From Paenibacillus qinlingensis (lineage in GTDB: Bacteria > Bacillota > Bacilli > Paenibacillales > NBRC-103111): DNA of 64,000 bases. The DNA lies in NCBI RefSeq assembly GCF_013204845.1, contig NZ_JABMKY010000003.1, positions 581,315 to 645,314 of the forward strand, given 5' to 3'. The translations under genes and the position numbers were made by a program. Under the pieces are notes generated by a model, which worked only from the letters and a program-made list of their open reading frames with translations, searched no databases and was not told the origin of the DNA. Positions 1 through 8,353 of this stretch are shown in pieces (the stretch's first letter is position 1; the number at the start of each line of letters is the position of its first letter).

Positions 1-155
1 GGACGCAAACACATCATCGACTCATTTTCTTTGGTCGATATCACTGTAAGGCACAGAACCCCAATTGCACCTTCTGTCCTCTATTGGACAAATGTCGTGA
101 GGGGAAGAAGCGTATGAAACCACAACCAACTAGGAAAACTATTACAAACAAATGA
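1..155 (+). CDS. nth: Endonuclease III, C-terminal end (partial)
   Basis: Only the last 50 codons are inside the window; the frame is open from base 3 to the TGA at 153-155. The peptide contains THHRLIFFGRYHC followed by C-x6-C-x2-C-x5-C, the [4Fe-4S] cluster loop of endonuclease III and MutY glycosylases. The HH-LI-GR-C context and the short basic tail after the last cysteine fit Nth (base-excision repair DNA glycosylase/AP lyase, cytoplasmic) better than MutY, which would carry a further NUDIX-like domain. The catalytic Lys/Asp lie upstream of the window and cannot be checked. It is followed 25 bases later by a small gene on the same strand. Confidence 0.85.
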   Translation, partial: TQTHHRLIFFGRYHCKAQNPNCTFCPLLDKCREGKKRMKPQPTRKTITNK

Positions 156-180
156 AATGCTGACAAAGGATGGGATTGAA

Positions 181-456
181 ATGAAATGCATCGCCGTATA
201 TACCAATAGCTTCGAATTGTTCTCCGATATTTATGAGCAAGTAATTAACACACCGCTAGCCGATAATGAGGAAAAAGTCATTGAAGGTGTAACTGTCAGT
301 GAATCCGGTGAGGTTCCTCAGAATTACATAGACAAAATGAAAACAAAATCCGAGGTTGTTGTGATGAAAGTGAAGGATTCGGATATTACGATTCTTCAAC
401 ATCGTGACGTTTTTGAAATTTTCCTACCGGAAAAAGAAAAAATCGCCCTCACGTAA
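181..456 (+). CDS. Small conserved protein of unknown function (91 aa)
   Basis: The open frame begins at 157, but ATG 181 is preferred because an AAGGATGGG-like ribosome binding site lies just upstream, at about 164-172. The product is a short, soluble, acidic alpha/beta-looking protein with no membrane segment, signal peptide or catalytic motif that I recognise. From memory, similar proteins in Paenibacillus genomes carry a transhydrogenase-like label, which nothing in this sequence supports, so no function is assigned. It lies directly behind nth and ends just before a rho-independent terminator, so it is probably the last gene of the nth transcript. Confidence 0.7.
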   Translation: MKCIAVYTNSFELFSDIYEQVINTPLADNEEKVIEGVTVSESGEVPQNYIDKMKTKSEVVVMKVKDSDITILQHRDVFEIFLPEKEKIALT

Positions 457-462
457 GTCCAG

Positions 463-487
463 AATCTCCCTTTGGGAGATTTTTTTT
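463..487 (+). terminator. Rho-independent terminator after the nth operon
   Basis: Perfect 8-bp stem (AATCTCCC / GGGAGATT) with a TTT loop, running directly into a T-tract. It separates the nth transcript from the dynamin gene. Confidence 0.85.
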
Positions 488-543
488 CTGTATAGCTGTG
501 AAGTAGTAATAACGAACAACTCATAGAGGAGCGGAATGAACGA

Positions 544-3500
544 ATGACGCAATTAGTAGCTGGAAGCATCACGGTCATGCCGGATGCGCTTAAGAAGATG
601 GGGCAAGTGCTAAGGCATGCAGGTGATGGCGATAATGCCTCGAAAATGGGGCAATTGCTGGAGAAGCTCGATAGTGGACGGATGAATATTGCGTTCTGCG
701 GGCATTTCTCTGCCGGGAAATCAACACTTATTAATCAGCTGTGCGGTCAAGCTTTGTTACCATCAAGTCCAATTCCAACGAGTGCTAATATTGTAAGTAT
801 TCGCAATGGGCAACCTGGTGCGCATGTAACACATCGCAGCCATGATGGGCAGGTCAACCCGCAAGGGAAAACGACAACTATTCCACTCAGCGAGTTAGAG
901 GCCTATTGTGTGAACGGAACGGATATCGAAACTGTTGAGATTAGCTACCCTATTCCCTTTCTCGGTGAAGATACAGCCTTGCTAGACACTCCGGGTATTG
1001 ATTCTACAGATGATGCGCATCATCAATCTACTGAATCGGCTTTACATTTAGCGGATGTGGTGTTCTATGTCATGGACTATAACCATGTGCAATCCGAAGT
1101 GAATTTAGCGTTCACAAAGAAAATGAAAGAGTGGGGGAAACCGCTCTATCTCATTGTTAATATGATTGATAAGCATAAGGAATGGGAACTTCCTTTCGAG
1201 CAGTACCAAAGCGGAACGAAGCAAGCGTTTTTAAATTGGGGCATTGAGCCTGATGATTTGTTGTTTGTGACGATGAAGGAGCCAGCTCATCCACATAATG
1301 AGTACGCTAAGTTGCAGTGGTTGCTAAGCCGTCTTATCGAGCGCGGTGATATCTTGAGAAGCTATAGTATTGATGCATCAGCACGTTATTTGGCAGCTGA
1401 ACACAGCAAATGGTTGGCGGAGCAGCATGAACCGCAGAAGGCAGAATTGCTGGAATCGATTAACGAGGAAGGCGATGTTGAGGACGTTCAATTGTTGGCA
1501 GTGACAAAGCAAGACGAGCTGAATACATTGAATAGCCTGCCAGAAACGTTGACAACCCTACTACGCAAGGAAGTTGGCGCGATCATTGAAAATGCCAATA
1601 TCACGCCAGCACTAACGCGTGATTACGCACATGCCTATCTGGATAGCCGTAAACCCGGATTTAAGGTTGGATTTTTCTCGAGCGCAGCAAAGACCTCTGC
1701 AGAGCAAGAGAAACGGCTGACAGCGTTTCAGGCCGATTTGGCAGAGCAAGTAGAAGCACAGCTGGATTGGCATTTGCGAGATGCCCTGAAAAAGGCAGCA
1801 AGCGAGCAAGGTCAACATGATGCTGCGTTAATTGCACAGATTGAAGCGTTGAAAGTCGAAGTTACTGGTGCACTGATCGGATCACAGGTGAATACAGGAG
1901 CGACGTTTGGCGGCGAGTATACGCTGAACTACATGAAGCAGCTAGCTGGCGAACTGAAGCTGCAGTACCGCAAACTAGCGTTTGCGGTGATCGACATCAT
2001 CGCGGCATCGGTCCGCGATAACTCACGTGCAGCCGCCGCTGCGCTAGCGGCTGAGCTGCAGGCCCTAAGCGGCCGGCTGAGCGCCAGCCGCGAGCTCGCC
2101 CGCCTCGAGGAAGCCGAGGCGGCGGCTGAGACCCAGCTGCTGCGCATGGCCAGCTGGGAAAGACCATCTGCGCCGGCGCTGCCGGATGCGCAGCAGTACA
2201 CGGCCATGGAGGAGCCGGCAGCAGCCCCGCTGAGCGGGGCTAACCTGCACGTGACCTCCATGGGGACGATCCTGCAAGCCGCCGCGACTGCTTCGGCGGC
2301 AGCAGGCACGGACGCGGCTGCCTCCACAGTGGCAGCCGAAACGTCCGCAGTGCCGTCATCCGTGTTCTCCTCGGGTGAACACGGCAAGCGCATGGAGCGC
2401 AAGGCCGCCGACTTACAGGCGGCTTCGAGTATCATCGACGGGCTGCCGTCGATGCGATCTCTTGCGCGCTCCATGCGCGAGAAAGCGGACCGTCTGCGCC
2501 AGCGGACGTTCACGATTGCGCTGTTTGGTGCGTTCAGCGCAGGTAAATCTTCGTTCGCCAATGCGTTGATTGGTGAACGGGTATTGCCAGTGTCGCCGAA
2601 TCCGACGACGGCGGCGATCAACAAGATCATGCCGCCAACGGAAGGCTGGCCGCATGGCACGGCTAAAGTGAAGATGAAGAAAGCAGATGCGATCTTAGAG
2701 GATGTTCTATACTCGCTTCAAATTCTTGGTGTAGAAGCGTCGGATATGACTAGTGCTTTGAAGCGGATTAGCCAGCTTTCACCTGCTGACGTGACAGCCA
2801 AAGGAAAACCGCATTTCTCATTCCTGAAAGCCGTTGAGAAAGGTTGGGAAGCAGCCTCAGGGCAATTGGGGACCGAACTGCGAATCACCAAAGATGAGTT
2901 CTCAGGTTATGTTGCGGAAGAACATAAGTCCTGCTTTGTAGAGTTTATTGAATTATATTATTCCAATCCATTGACGGATCAAGGGATCATTTTTGTGGAT
3001 ACACCAGGAGCAGATTCAATTAATGCTCGACATACGGGTGTCGCTTTTAACTATATTAAAAATGCAGATGCCATTCTTTTCGTCACTTATTATAATCATG
3101 CTTTTTCCCAGGCAGACCGCGAGTTTCTCCTTCAGTTAGGCCGTGTTAAGGATAGTTTTGAAATGGATAAAATGTTTTTCATCGTCAACGCGTCGGATTT
3201 GGCGGCAAGTTCAGAGGAGCTTGCAGGCGTCGTGAAGCATGTGGAAACGAATTTAGTGCAGCATGGCATTCGTCATCCGCGCATTTATCCGATATCCAGT
3301 TATTTGGCTGCTGAAGGCAAAATCAATGGCAATGAAAACTTAATCGCACAATCGGGTATTCAACCATTTGAACAGCAATTTGTTCAGTTCACTTTGAATG
3401 AGCTGAGTGATGTAGCTATTCATTCGGCTAATTTGGAGCTGCATCGAGCAATTGGCACGATGCAGAAGTGGCTGGAGCGCGCACAATCGGGTGAGGAAGA

Positions 3501-4257
3501 ACGTAGACTGCAGTTAATTATGCTGGACGAGTCGGAACAACAGGGCTTAGATCTACTTGATGATACGCGATATGATGCTGAGCTGAAGGAATTGAAAAAA
3601 GAAATTCAAGAGTTGATGTATTATGTCAAACAACGGACGATGTATCGGTTTGGGGAGCTCTATAATTTTGCTTTCAATCCATCTACGTTCCGTGATGAGG
3701 CCAAAGATCCCAAAGTTGCACTTCAATTCGCATGGAATGAACTGTTACGGATGATTGGGCATGATCTATCCCAAGAAGTACTGGCCACTACACTGCGTGT
3801 AGAGAATCGTATGAATCTTATCAGCACTAAGCGGATGAATCGCTGGGGTGAGGAATTAACCTTGCTCCTGGAAGGCTTTGAGAAAGCTGCGTATGAGTCT
3901 AATGCGTTTGTGACGCCGGAGGTGACAACGAAGCTTGAGGCATCGGAAGTGAGCTTAAAGCTGCTTCAGAGTTATTTCAAGAATGCGAAGCAATTTTTCG
4001 AGGGTGATGGTAAAAGCAAGTTGAAAGCCGAATTAGAGAATCGGATCAATGCGCCAGTTGTTGCGTTCATCGAAGGGCAAACAAGTGAGCTGGAAAAAGC
4101 TTACGGTATCCAATTGGAAAATTGGTTGCTTGCTCAGAAATCGATCATGGAGCAACAGGTCAAAGAGCACGCAGAAGGGCTTCGCGATGCACTCCAAATG
4201 AAGATTGATTTGGATGAACTCATATCTAAACAGCATCAGTTGAAGGCATTTGTTTAG
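544..4257 (+). CDS. dynA: Tandem dynamin-like GTPase, DynA/YpbR type (1237 aa)
   Basis: Two dynamin-family GTPase modules are fused head to tail. Module 1 has P-loop GHFSAGKST (residues 53-61) and DTPG at 148-151. Module 2 has GAFSAGKSS (662-670) and DTPG at 819-822. Each is followed by long helical stalk-like segments. The length matches Bacillus DynA (about 1190 aa), in which two dynamins fused in one chain tether and fuse membranes and help protect them from pore formers and phage lysis; function here is by family. The linker (residues about 490-640, bases 2020-2460) is strikingly GC- and Ala-rich and probably helical or disordered. ATG 544 follows a GAGGAG site about 11 bases upstream. 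It is monocistronic between two terminators. Confidence 0.9.
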   Translation: MTQLVAGSITVMPDALKKMGQVLRHAGDGDNASKMGQLLEKLDSGRMNIAFCGHFSAGKSTLINQLCGQALLPSSPIPTSANIVSIRNGQPGAHVTHRSHDGQVNPQGKTTTIPLSELEAYCVNGTDIETVEISYPIPFLGEDTALLDTPGIDSTDDAHHQSTESALHLADVVFYVMDYNHVQSEVNLAFTKKMKEWGKPLYLIVNMIDKHKEWELPFEQYQSGTKQAFLNWGIEPDDLLFVTMKEPAHPHNEYAKLQWLLSRLIERGDILRSYSIDASARYLAAEHSKWLAEQHEPQKAELLESINEEGDVEDVQLLAVTKQDELNTLNSLPETLTTLLRKEVGAIIENANITPALTRDYAHAYLDSRKPGFKVGFFSSAAKTSAEQEKRLTAFQADLAEQVEAQLDWHLRDALKKAASEQGQHDAALIAQIEALKVEVTGALIGSQVNTGATFGGEYTLNYMKQLAGELKLQYRKLAFAVIDIIAASVRDNSRAAAAALAAELQALSGRLSASRELARLEEAEAAAETQLLRMASWERPSAPALPDAQQYTAMEEPAAAPLSGANLHVTSMGTILQAAATASAAAGTDAAASTVAAETSAVPSSVFSSGEHGKRMERKAADLQAASSIIDGLPSMRSLARSMREKADRLRQRTFTIALFGAFSAGKSSFANALIGERVLPVSPNPTTAAINKIMPPTEGWPHGTAKVKMKKADAILEDVLYSLQILGVEASDMTSALKRISQLSPADVTAKGKPHFSFLKAVEKGWEAASGQLGTELRITKDEFSGYVAEEHKSCFVEFIELYYSNPLTDQGIIFVDTPGADSINARHTGVAFNYIKNADAILFVTYYNHAFSQADREFLLQLGRVKDSFEMDKMFFIVNASDLAASSEELAGVVKHVETNLVQHGIRHPRIYPISSYLAAEGKINGNENLIAQSGIQPFEQQFVQFTLNELSDVAIHSANLELHRAIGTMQKWLERAQSGEEERRLQLIMLDESEQQGLDLLDDTRYDAELKELKKEIQELMYYVKQRTMYRFGELYNFAFNPSTFRDEAKDPKVALQFAWNELLRMIGHDLSQEVLATTLRVENRMNLISTKRMNRWGEELTLLLEGFEKAAYESNAFVTPEVTTKLEASEVSLKLLQSYFKNAKQFFEGDGKSKLKAELENRINAPVVAFIEGQTSELEKAYGIQLENWLLAQKSIMEQQVKEHAEGLRDALQMKIDLDELISKQHQLKAFV

Positions 4258-4270
4258 CTATTAAACAAAA

Positions 4271-4310
4271 GGGTGACTAGGTTCTTCGGAACTTAGTTGC
4301 CCTTTTTTTT
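4271..4310 (+). terminator. Rho-independent terminator after dynA
   Basis: A 14-bp stem with two G-U pairs closed by a TTCG tetraloop, followed by eight T residues. Confidence 0.85.
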
Positions 4311-4506
4311 GGATTGCTCATGTAAGGGCTTTCAATGGCGGTTATCCCGATGATTTAAAAGAATAGGGGGGATTACTACATGATTTTGTGAATTTATGCC
4401 TAATTAAGCGTTTAAATCCGAGTATCCTCGAATTGCTCACATATAGTGATGGTGTTAAGATTCATAAAGTGTTCACACATTATAAGCGTTTCAAATCTAT
4501 CCTTTT
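4311..4506 (+). other. Leader region before the ABC exporter, with a strong SD and a 3-codon ORF
   Basis: About 200 bases without a convincing gene. AGGGGGGA at 4365-4372 is placed as a ribosome binding site for ATG 4380, but that frame reads Met-Ile-Leu and stops at 4389-4391. A longer frame (from 4388) runs past the start of the exporter and looks like a chance overlap. No clear promoter was found. Confidence 0.35.
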
Positions 4507-4520
4507 AAGGAGGGCCCAAA

Positions 4521-6362
4521 GTGGATGTATTCAGGCAACTGAAGCCATATTTTTGGCCAGAGAAAAAACTGTTTTTTGGAGCTATTGCATGTCTTGCAAT
4601 CGCTACCGCGCTCGGCTTGGTGTACCCCAATTTACTTCGCTATTTGATTGACGAAGTCATCACCAAGAAGCAATTTGACCTGGTGCCGCGCTTGGCACTG
4701 ATCGTTGTTCTAGTCGTTTCTACGAAAGGGATGTTTCAGTTCTTACATGGTTTATGCGGGGGTCGTTTAGGAAACCGTGTTGCATTCCACTTACGGAATG
4801 CGCTTTACAAAAAGCTGCAATATTTATCTTTTCAGTATTACGATCAAGCTAGAACGGGAGATCTAATGTCCAGGTTGACAGCTGATTTAGAAGCGATTCG
4901 CCAATTTATTGGTTTTGGCTTCGCGCAAATTCTGAATGTGTTGTTGATGCTCGTTTTCGGAATGGCCATGATGTTCTCCATCAGTTGGAAGTTAGCTTTA
5001 CTTACGATGATCACGATGCCGTTTCTGGCATTTACGGCAGTACGCTTTGAAGGCAAAATTCACCCTGCTTTCCGGATGGTACGTCAGTCCCTTAGCACGA
5101 TGACGACGGCTGTTCAGGAAAATATTACAGGTGTACGGACGGTTAAATCTTTTGCTCGCGAACCCCATGAGGTTGCCAAGTTTGCAGCACGCAATGAAGA
5201 TTATAAGTCCATGAATATTGGATCGTCAGGGATTTGGGCCAAGTATTTTCCAATCATGGAAATTCTAGCGAACTTGAGTGTTGTTATTTTGCTCGGTGCT
5301 GGCGGATACATGGTTATTGACGGGACGATTTCACTAGGTGAATTGGTAGCCTGCTTTAGTCTCATTTGGTACATAATCGGTCCGATGTGGGGACTTGGTT
5401 TTCACATTAATAACTTTACACAAACGAAAGCATCTGGTGAAAAAATTCTAGAAGTTCTACATCACTACATGCATGTCAAAGATAGCGAAAACGCGGCAGC
5501 CCTAACAAAGGTTGATGGGCATGTGCGATTCGATCATGTAACTTTCGCGTATCCAGAGAAACAGCCGGCTCTGTATGATTTTACTTTGGATGCACCTCCA
5601 GGTTCCGTAATTGGGCTTCTAGGAAGCACAGGTTCTGGGAAGACTACCGTGATTTCACTGCTCATGAGAGCTTATAACGTCAAAGAAGGTAAGGTCATGC
5701 TGGATGGGAAGGATATTCGATCCTTGCAGCTTGAAAGCTACCGTAGCCAAATTTCAACAGTTTTCCAAGAAACGTTCTTATTTTCATCAACTATTCGTAA
5801 CAATATCGCTTATGGCCGCAAAGATGTAACGATGGATGAGATTATCCGAGCAGCTAAATTAGCCAAAGCACATGACTTCATTTCGGAGCTGCCTGAAGGC
5901 TATGACACCTTAGTTGGTGAACGTGGACTTGGACTTTCTGGTGGACAAAAGCAGCGGATTGCGATCGCAAGAGCCTTGATCAAAGATCCGAAAATTCTCG
6001 TATTAGATGATGCCACGAGCGCGGTTGATATGGAAACTGAGCATGAGATTCAAGCTGGTTTTGGTGAAGTTATGGCAGGACGTACGACGTTTATCATCGC
6101 TCACCGGATTTCTTCATTGAAACACGCGGATGAAATTATTGTACTTGATAAAGGAAGAGTCATCCAAAGAGGTACGCATCAAGAACTCTTACAGCAAGAC
6201 GGCTTATACCGTCAAACGTATGACATTCAATATGCAGACGGACCGCAAAATCAAACGGCACAGAACCAAGCAGCTGTTGGCCGTGAAGAAGGTTCTTCTC
6301 AGGAATCCATAGATGCCAAAGTAAATCCAATCGCTAAACCAGAAAGAAGGTTGGCAAATTGA
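4521..6362 (+). CDS. Heterodimeric ABC exporter, half-transporter with non-catalytic Walker B
   Basis: Type I ABC exporter half (613 aa): about six membrane helices in residues 15-310, then a nucleotide-binding domain with Walker A GLLGSTGSGKTT (365-376), signature LSGGQ (472-476) and Walker B ending LDD. Asp497 stands where the catalytic Glu is expected, so its own ATP site should be hydrolysis-poor, as in BmrC/BmrD- and TM287/288-like heterodimers. The C-terminal 40 residues are a Gln/Asn-rich tail. The start is GTG 4521 with AAGGAGGG six bases upstream. It overlaps the next half-transporter by 4 bp, so the two are translationally coupled. The likely role is export of a drug, lipid or peptide at the membrane; the substrate is unknown. 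Confidence 0.85.
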   Translation: MDVFRQLKPYFWPEKKLFFGAIACLAIATALGLVYPNLLRYLIDEVITKKQFDLVPRLALIVVLVVSTKGMFQFLHGLCGGRLGNRVAFHLRNALYKKLQYLSFQYYDQARTGDLMSRLTADLEAIRQFIGFGFAQILNVLLMLVFGMAMMFSISWKLALLTMITMPFLAFTAVRFEGKIHPAFRMVRQSLSTMTTAVQENITGVRTVKSFAREPHEVAKFAARNEDYKSMNIGSSGIWAKYFPIMEILANLSVVILLGAGGYMVIDGTISLGELVACFSLIWYIIGPMWGLGFHINNFTQTKASGEKILEVLHHYMHVKDSENAAALTKVDGHVRFDHVTFAYPEKQPALYDFTLDAPPGSVIGLLGSTGSGKTTVISLLMRAYNVKEGKVMLDGKDIRSLQLESYRSQISTVFQETFLFSSTIRNNIAYGRKDVTMDEIIRAAKLAKAHDFISELPEGYDTLVGERGLGLSGGQKQRIAIARALIKDPKILVLDDATSAVDMETEHEIQAGFGEVMAGRTTFIIAHRISSLKHADEIIVLDKGRVIQRGTHQELLQQDGLYRQTYDIQYADGPQNQTAQNQAAVGREEGSSQESIDAKVNPIAKPERRLAN

Positions 6363-8206
6363 GTACTACATCGAAGCAAGCTGATGCAGCTTCAACCAAT
6401 CCAGATTCTCAAACAGGGCACCGCTTTGTTTATCAAGATGATGAACTAATCGAAAAGCCTTTTGACTGGGGCCAATTAAAACGTTTGTTTGGTTATATGA
6501 AGCCTTATCGTAAACAAATGTTGCCGATTATCATAACTATGATGCTTTTAGGCGCGATTACGAAATTGACAGTTCCACTTCTCATCAGTAAAGCGATTGA
6601 TAATGCCATTATACCCAAAGATAAGAACCTGCTCTTTCTCATTGTTGGTATAATGCTAGGTGTTTATCTTATTCAATGGCTTGCGAATACATTCCGCATC
6701 AAATATACGAACATGATCGGGCAACGTGTCATTTACGACCTCCGCCATGACCTTTTCAGTCATATTCAGAAGCTCTCATTTCGATTCTTCGATACTAGAC
6801 CAGCGGGGTCTGTGCTTGTTCGTGTAACGAACTATGTCAATTCATTGCAGGATTTATTTACGAATGGTGTCGTCAACTTATTGATCGACGTTGTTCAATT
6901 GATAGGTATTATTATTATTTTGTTATCGTTTAATTTTAAATTAGGTGCATCAATCATTGTAACGGTTCCCATTATGTTTATCATATCGACAAAGCTTCGG
7001 ACCAAAATCCGTCGCTCTTGGCAAGATGTTACGATGAAACAATCCCGATTGAATGCCCATCTGAATGAGTGTATTCAAGGGATTAAAGTCACACAGGCCT
7101 ACACACAGGAGAAAGAGAACATTCAGTTCTTCTCCAAAATGAATATGACCAATCGATTGTCCTGGAATCGTGCTTCCATGCTGAATCAATCTTTTGGACC
7201 ACTCATTGAAATTACAGGTGCGATTGGTTATTTCATCTTATTCTGGTTAGGTGCGCATTTGATTCAAACGGAGGAAATCAGTGTTGGTTTACTAGTTGCG
7301 TTTGCGACTTACATCGGTTATTTCTGGGAGCCGATTACACGCCTGGGGCAAATGTACTCGCAGCTATTGATTGCGATGGCTTCGGCTGAGCGGATTTTCG
7401 AATTTATCGATGAGAAACCAACGGTTGCTGAAATCGAAGGTGCGAAGGATTTACCTACAGTTGAAGGAAATGTGAAGTTCAAAGATCTTGTATTCGAGTA
7501 TGAGCCTGGACGTCCAGCATTGAATCGAATCAATTTGGATGTAACTGCCGGACAATCTATCGCTTTGGTAGGCCATACCGGATCAGGGAAAAGTACGATT
7601 ATGAATTTACTTTGTCGCTTCTATGACCCGAATGAAGGACGCATTGAGATCGATGGTCACAACATTCGTGAAGTCACGATCCAAAGTCTGCGCTCTCAAA
7701 TCGGTGTCGTGCTCCAAGATACATTTATTTTCTCCGGGTCGATACGTGATAACATTCGCTTTGGTCGGTTAAATGCGACAGATGATGAGATCGAGCAGGT
7801 CGCGAAGGCCGTCCATGCGCACGATTTTATTGTACAGCTGCCAAATGGGTACGATACGGAAGTGCAAGAACGCGGTAACATCCTGTCGATGGGTCAGCGT
7901 CAATTGATTTCCTTTGCACGAGCGTTACTCGCTAATCCACGTGTACTTATTCTGGATGAAGCGACAGCTAGCATTGATACAGATACGGAGCTCAAAATCC
8001 AAGAAGCACTGAAGACACTCCTAGCAGGTCGTACGTCCTTTATTGTGGCCCATCGTCTATCAACGATTCGTAATGCGGACAAAATCGTCGTGCTTGATCA
8101 CGGCCGCATGATGGAAATTGGCAATCACGATGAGCTCATGTTGGAACAGAAGATCTACTACGGTTTGATCCAAGCTCAGTATAAATTTTTGCAGGATGCT
8201 GTGTAG
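6359..8206 (+). CDS. Heterodimeric ABC exporter, catalytic half
   Basis: Partner half-transporter (615 aa), starting with TTG within the stop of the previous gene (TTGA overlap), with GAAGG about eight bases upstream. Six predicted membrane helices precede the nucleotide-binding domain: Walker A GHTGSGKST (405-413), signature LSMGQ (509-513, a departure from LSGGQ) and Walker B LDE with catalytic Glu534. Together with the partner this gives one consensus ATP site (this Glu534 plus the partner's LSGGQ) and one degenerate site (partner Asp497 plus this LSMGQ). That is the arrangement of asymmetric heterodimeric multidrug exporters. It is the last gene before a terminator. Confidence 0.86.
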   Translation: MSTTSKQADAASTNPDSQTGHRFVYQDDELIEKPFDWGQLKRLFGYMKPYRKQMLPIIITMMLLGAITKLTVPLLISKAIDNAIIPKDKNLLFLIVGIMLGVYLIQWLANTFRIKYTNMIGQRVIYDLRHDLFSHIQKLSFRFFDTRPAGSVLVRVTNYVNSLQDLFTNGVVNLLIDVVQLIGIIIILLSFNFKLGASIIVTVPIMFIISTKLRTKIRRSWQDVTMKQSRLNAHLNECIQGIKVTQAYTQEKENIQFFSKMNMTNRLSWNRASMLNQSFGPLIEITGAIGYFILFWLGAHLIQTEEISVGLLVAFATYIGYFWEPITRLGQMYSQLLIAMASAERIFEFIDEKPTVAEIEGAKDLPTVEGNVKFKDLVFEYEPGRPALNRINLDVTAGQSIALVGHTGSGKSTIMNLLCRFYDPNEGRIEIDGHNIREVTIQSLRSQIGVVLQDTFIFSGSIRDNIRFGRLNATDDEIEQVAKAVHAHDFIVQLPNGYDTEVQERGNILSMGQRQLISFARALLANPRVLILDEATASIDTDTELKIQEALKTLLAGRTSFIVAHRLSTIRNADKIVVLDHGRMMEIGNHDELMLEQKIYYGLIQAQYKFLQDAV

Positions 8207-8219
8207 GTATGAAGAAGAG

Positions 8220-8258
8220 AAGCTGCTTAGCCACTTGAATGTGGTTGGCAGCTTTTTT
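8220..8258 (+). terminator. Rho-independent terminator after the ABC exporter
   Basis: AAGCTGC...CCAC pairs with GTGG...GCAGCTT around a short loop, then a T-tract. Confidence 0.8.
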
Positions 8259-8289
8259 GTGCGATGCAAAGGAAAATCAATATGGACAT

Positions 8290-8304
8290 TGAGAATGGTT
8301 ATCA
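8290..8304 (+). promoter_or_regulatory. Fur box upstream of the AraC/siderophore regulator
   Basis: TGAGAATGGTTATCA matches the 7-1-7 Fur consensus TGATAATNATTATCA at 12 of 14 informative positions. It lies 50 bases before the start codon of the regulator, where iron-bound Fur would block transcription. Confidence 0.75.
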
Positions 8305-8353
8305 TTTAAAATAAGTAGAATGACTTAATCAGCATGGTGGTGCAAACGAGGGA

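Noticed and set aside
1929..2660. 243-aa leftward open frame inside dynA
   Set aside because: It is opposite the GC-rich Ala-rich part of dynA, where antisense stops are rare. Low-complexity Ala/Ser protein, no ribosome binding site.
4388..4651. 87-aa frame before and over the start of the ABC exporter gene
   Set aside because: Overlaps the true gene in another frame and has no site of its own; only the 3-codon frame at 4380 has one.
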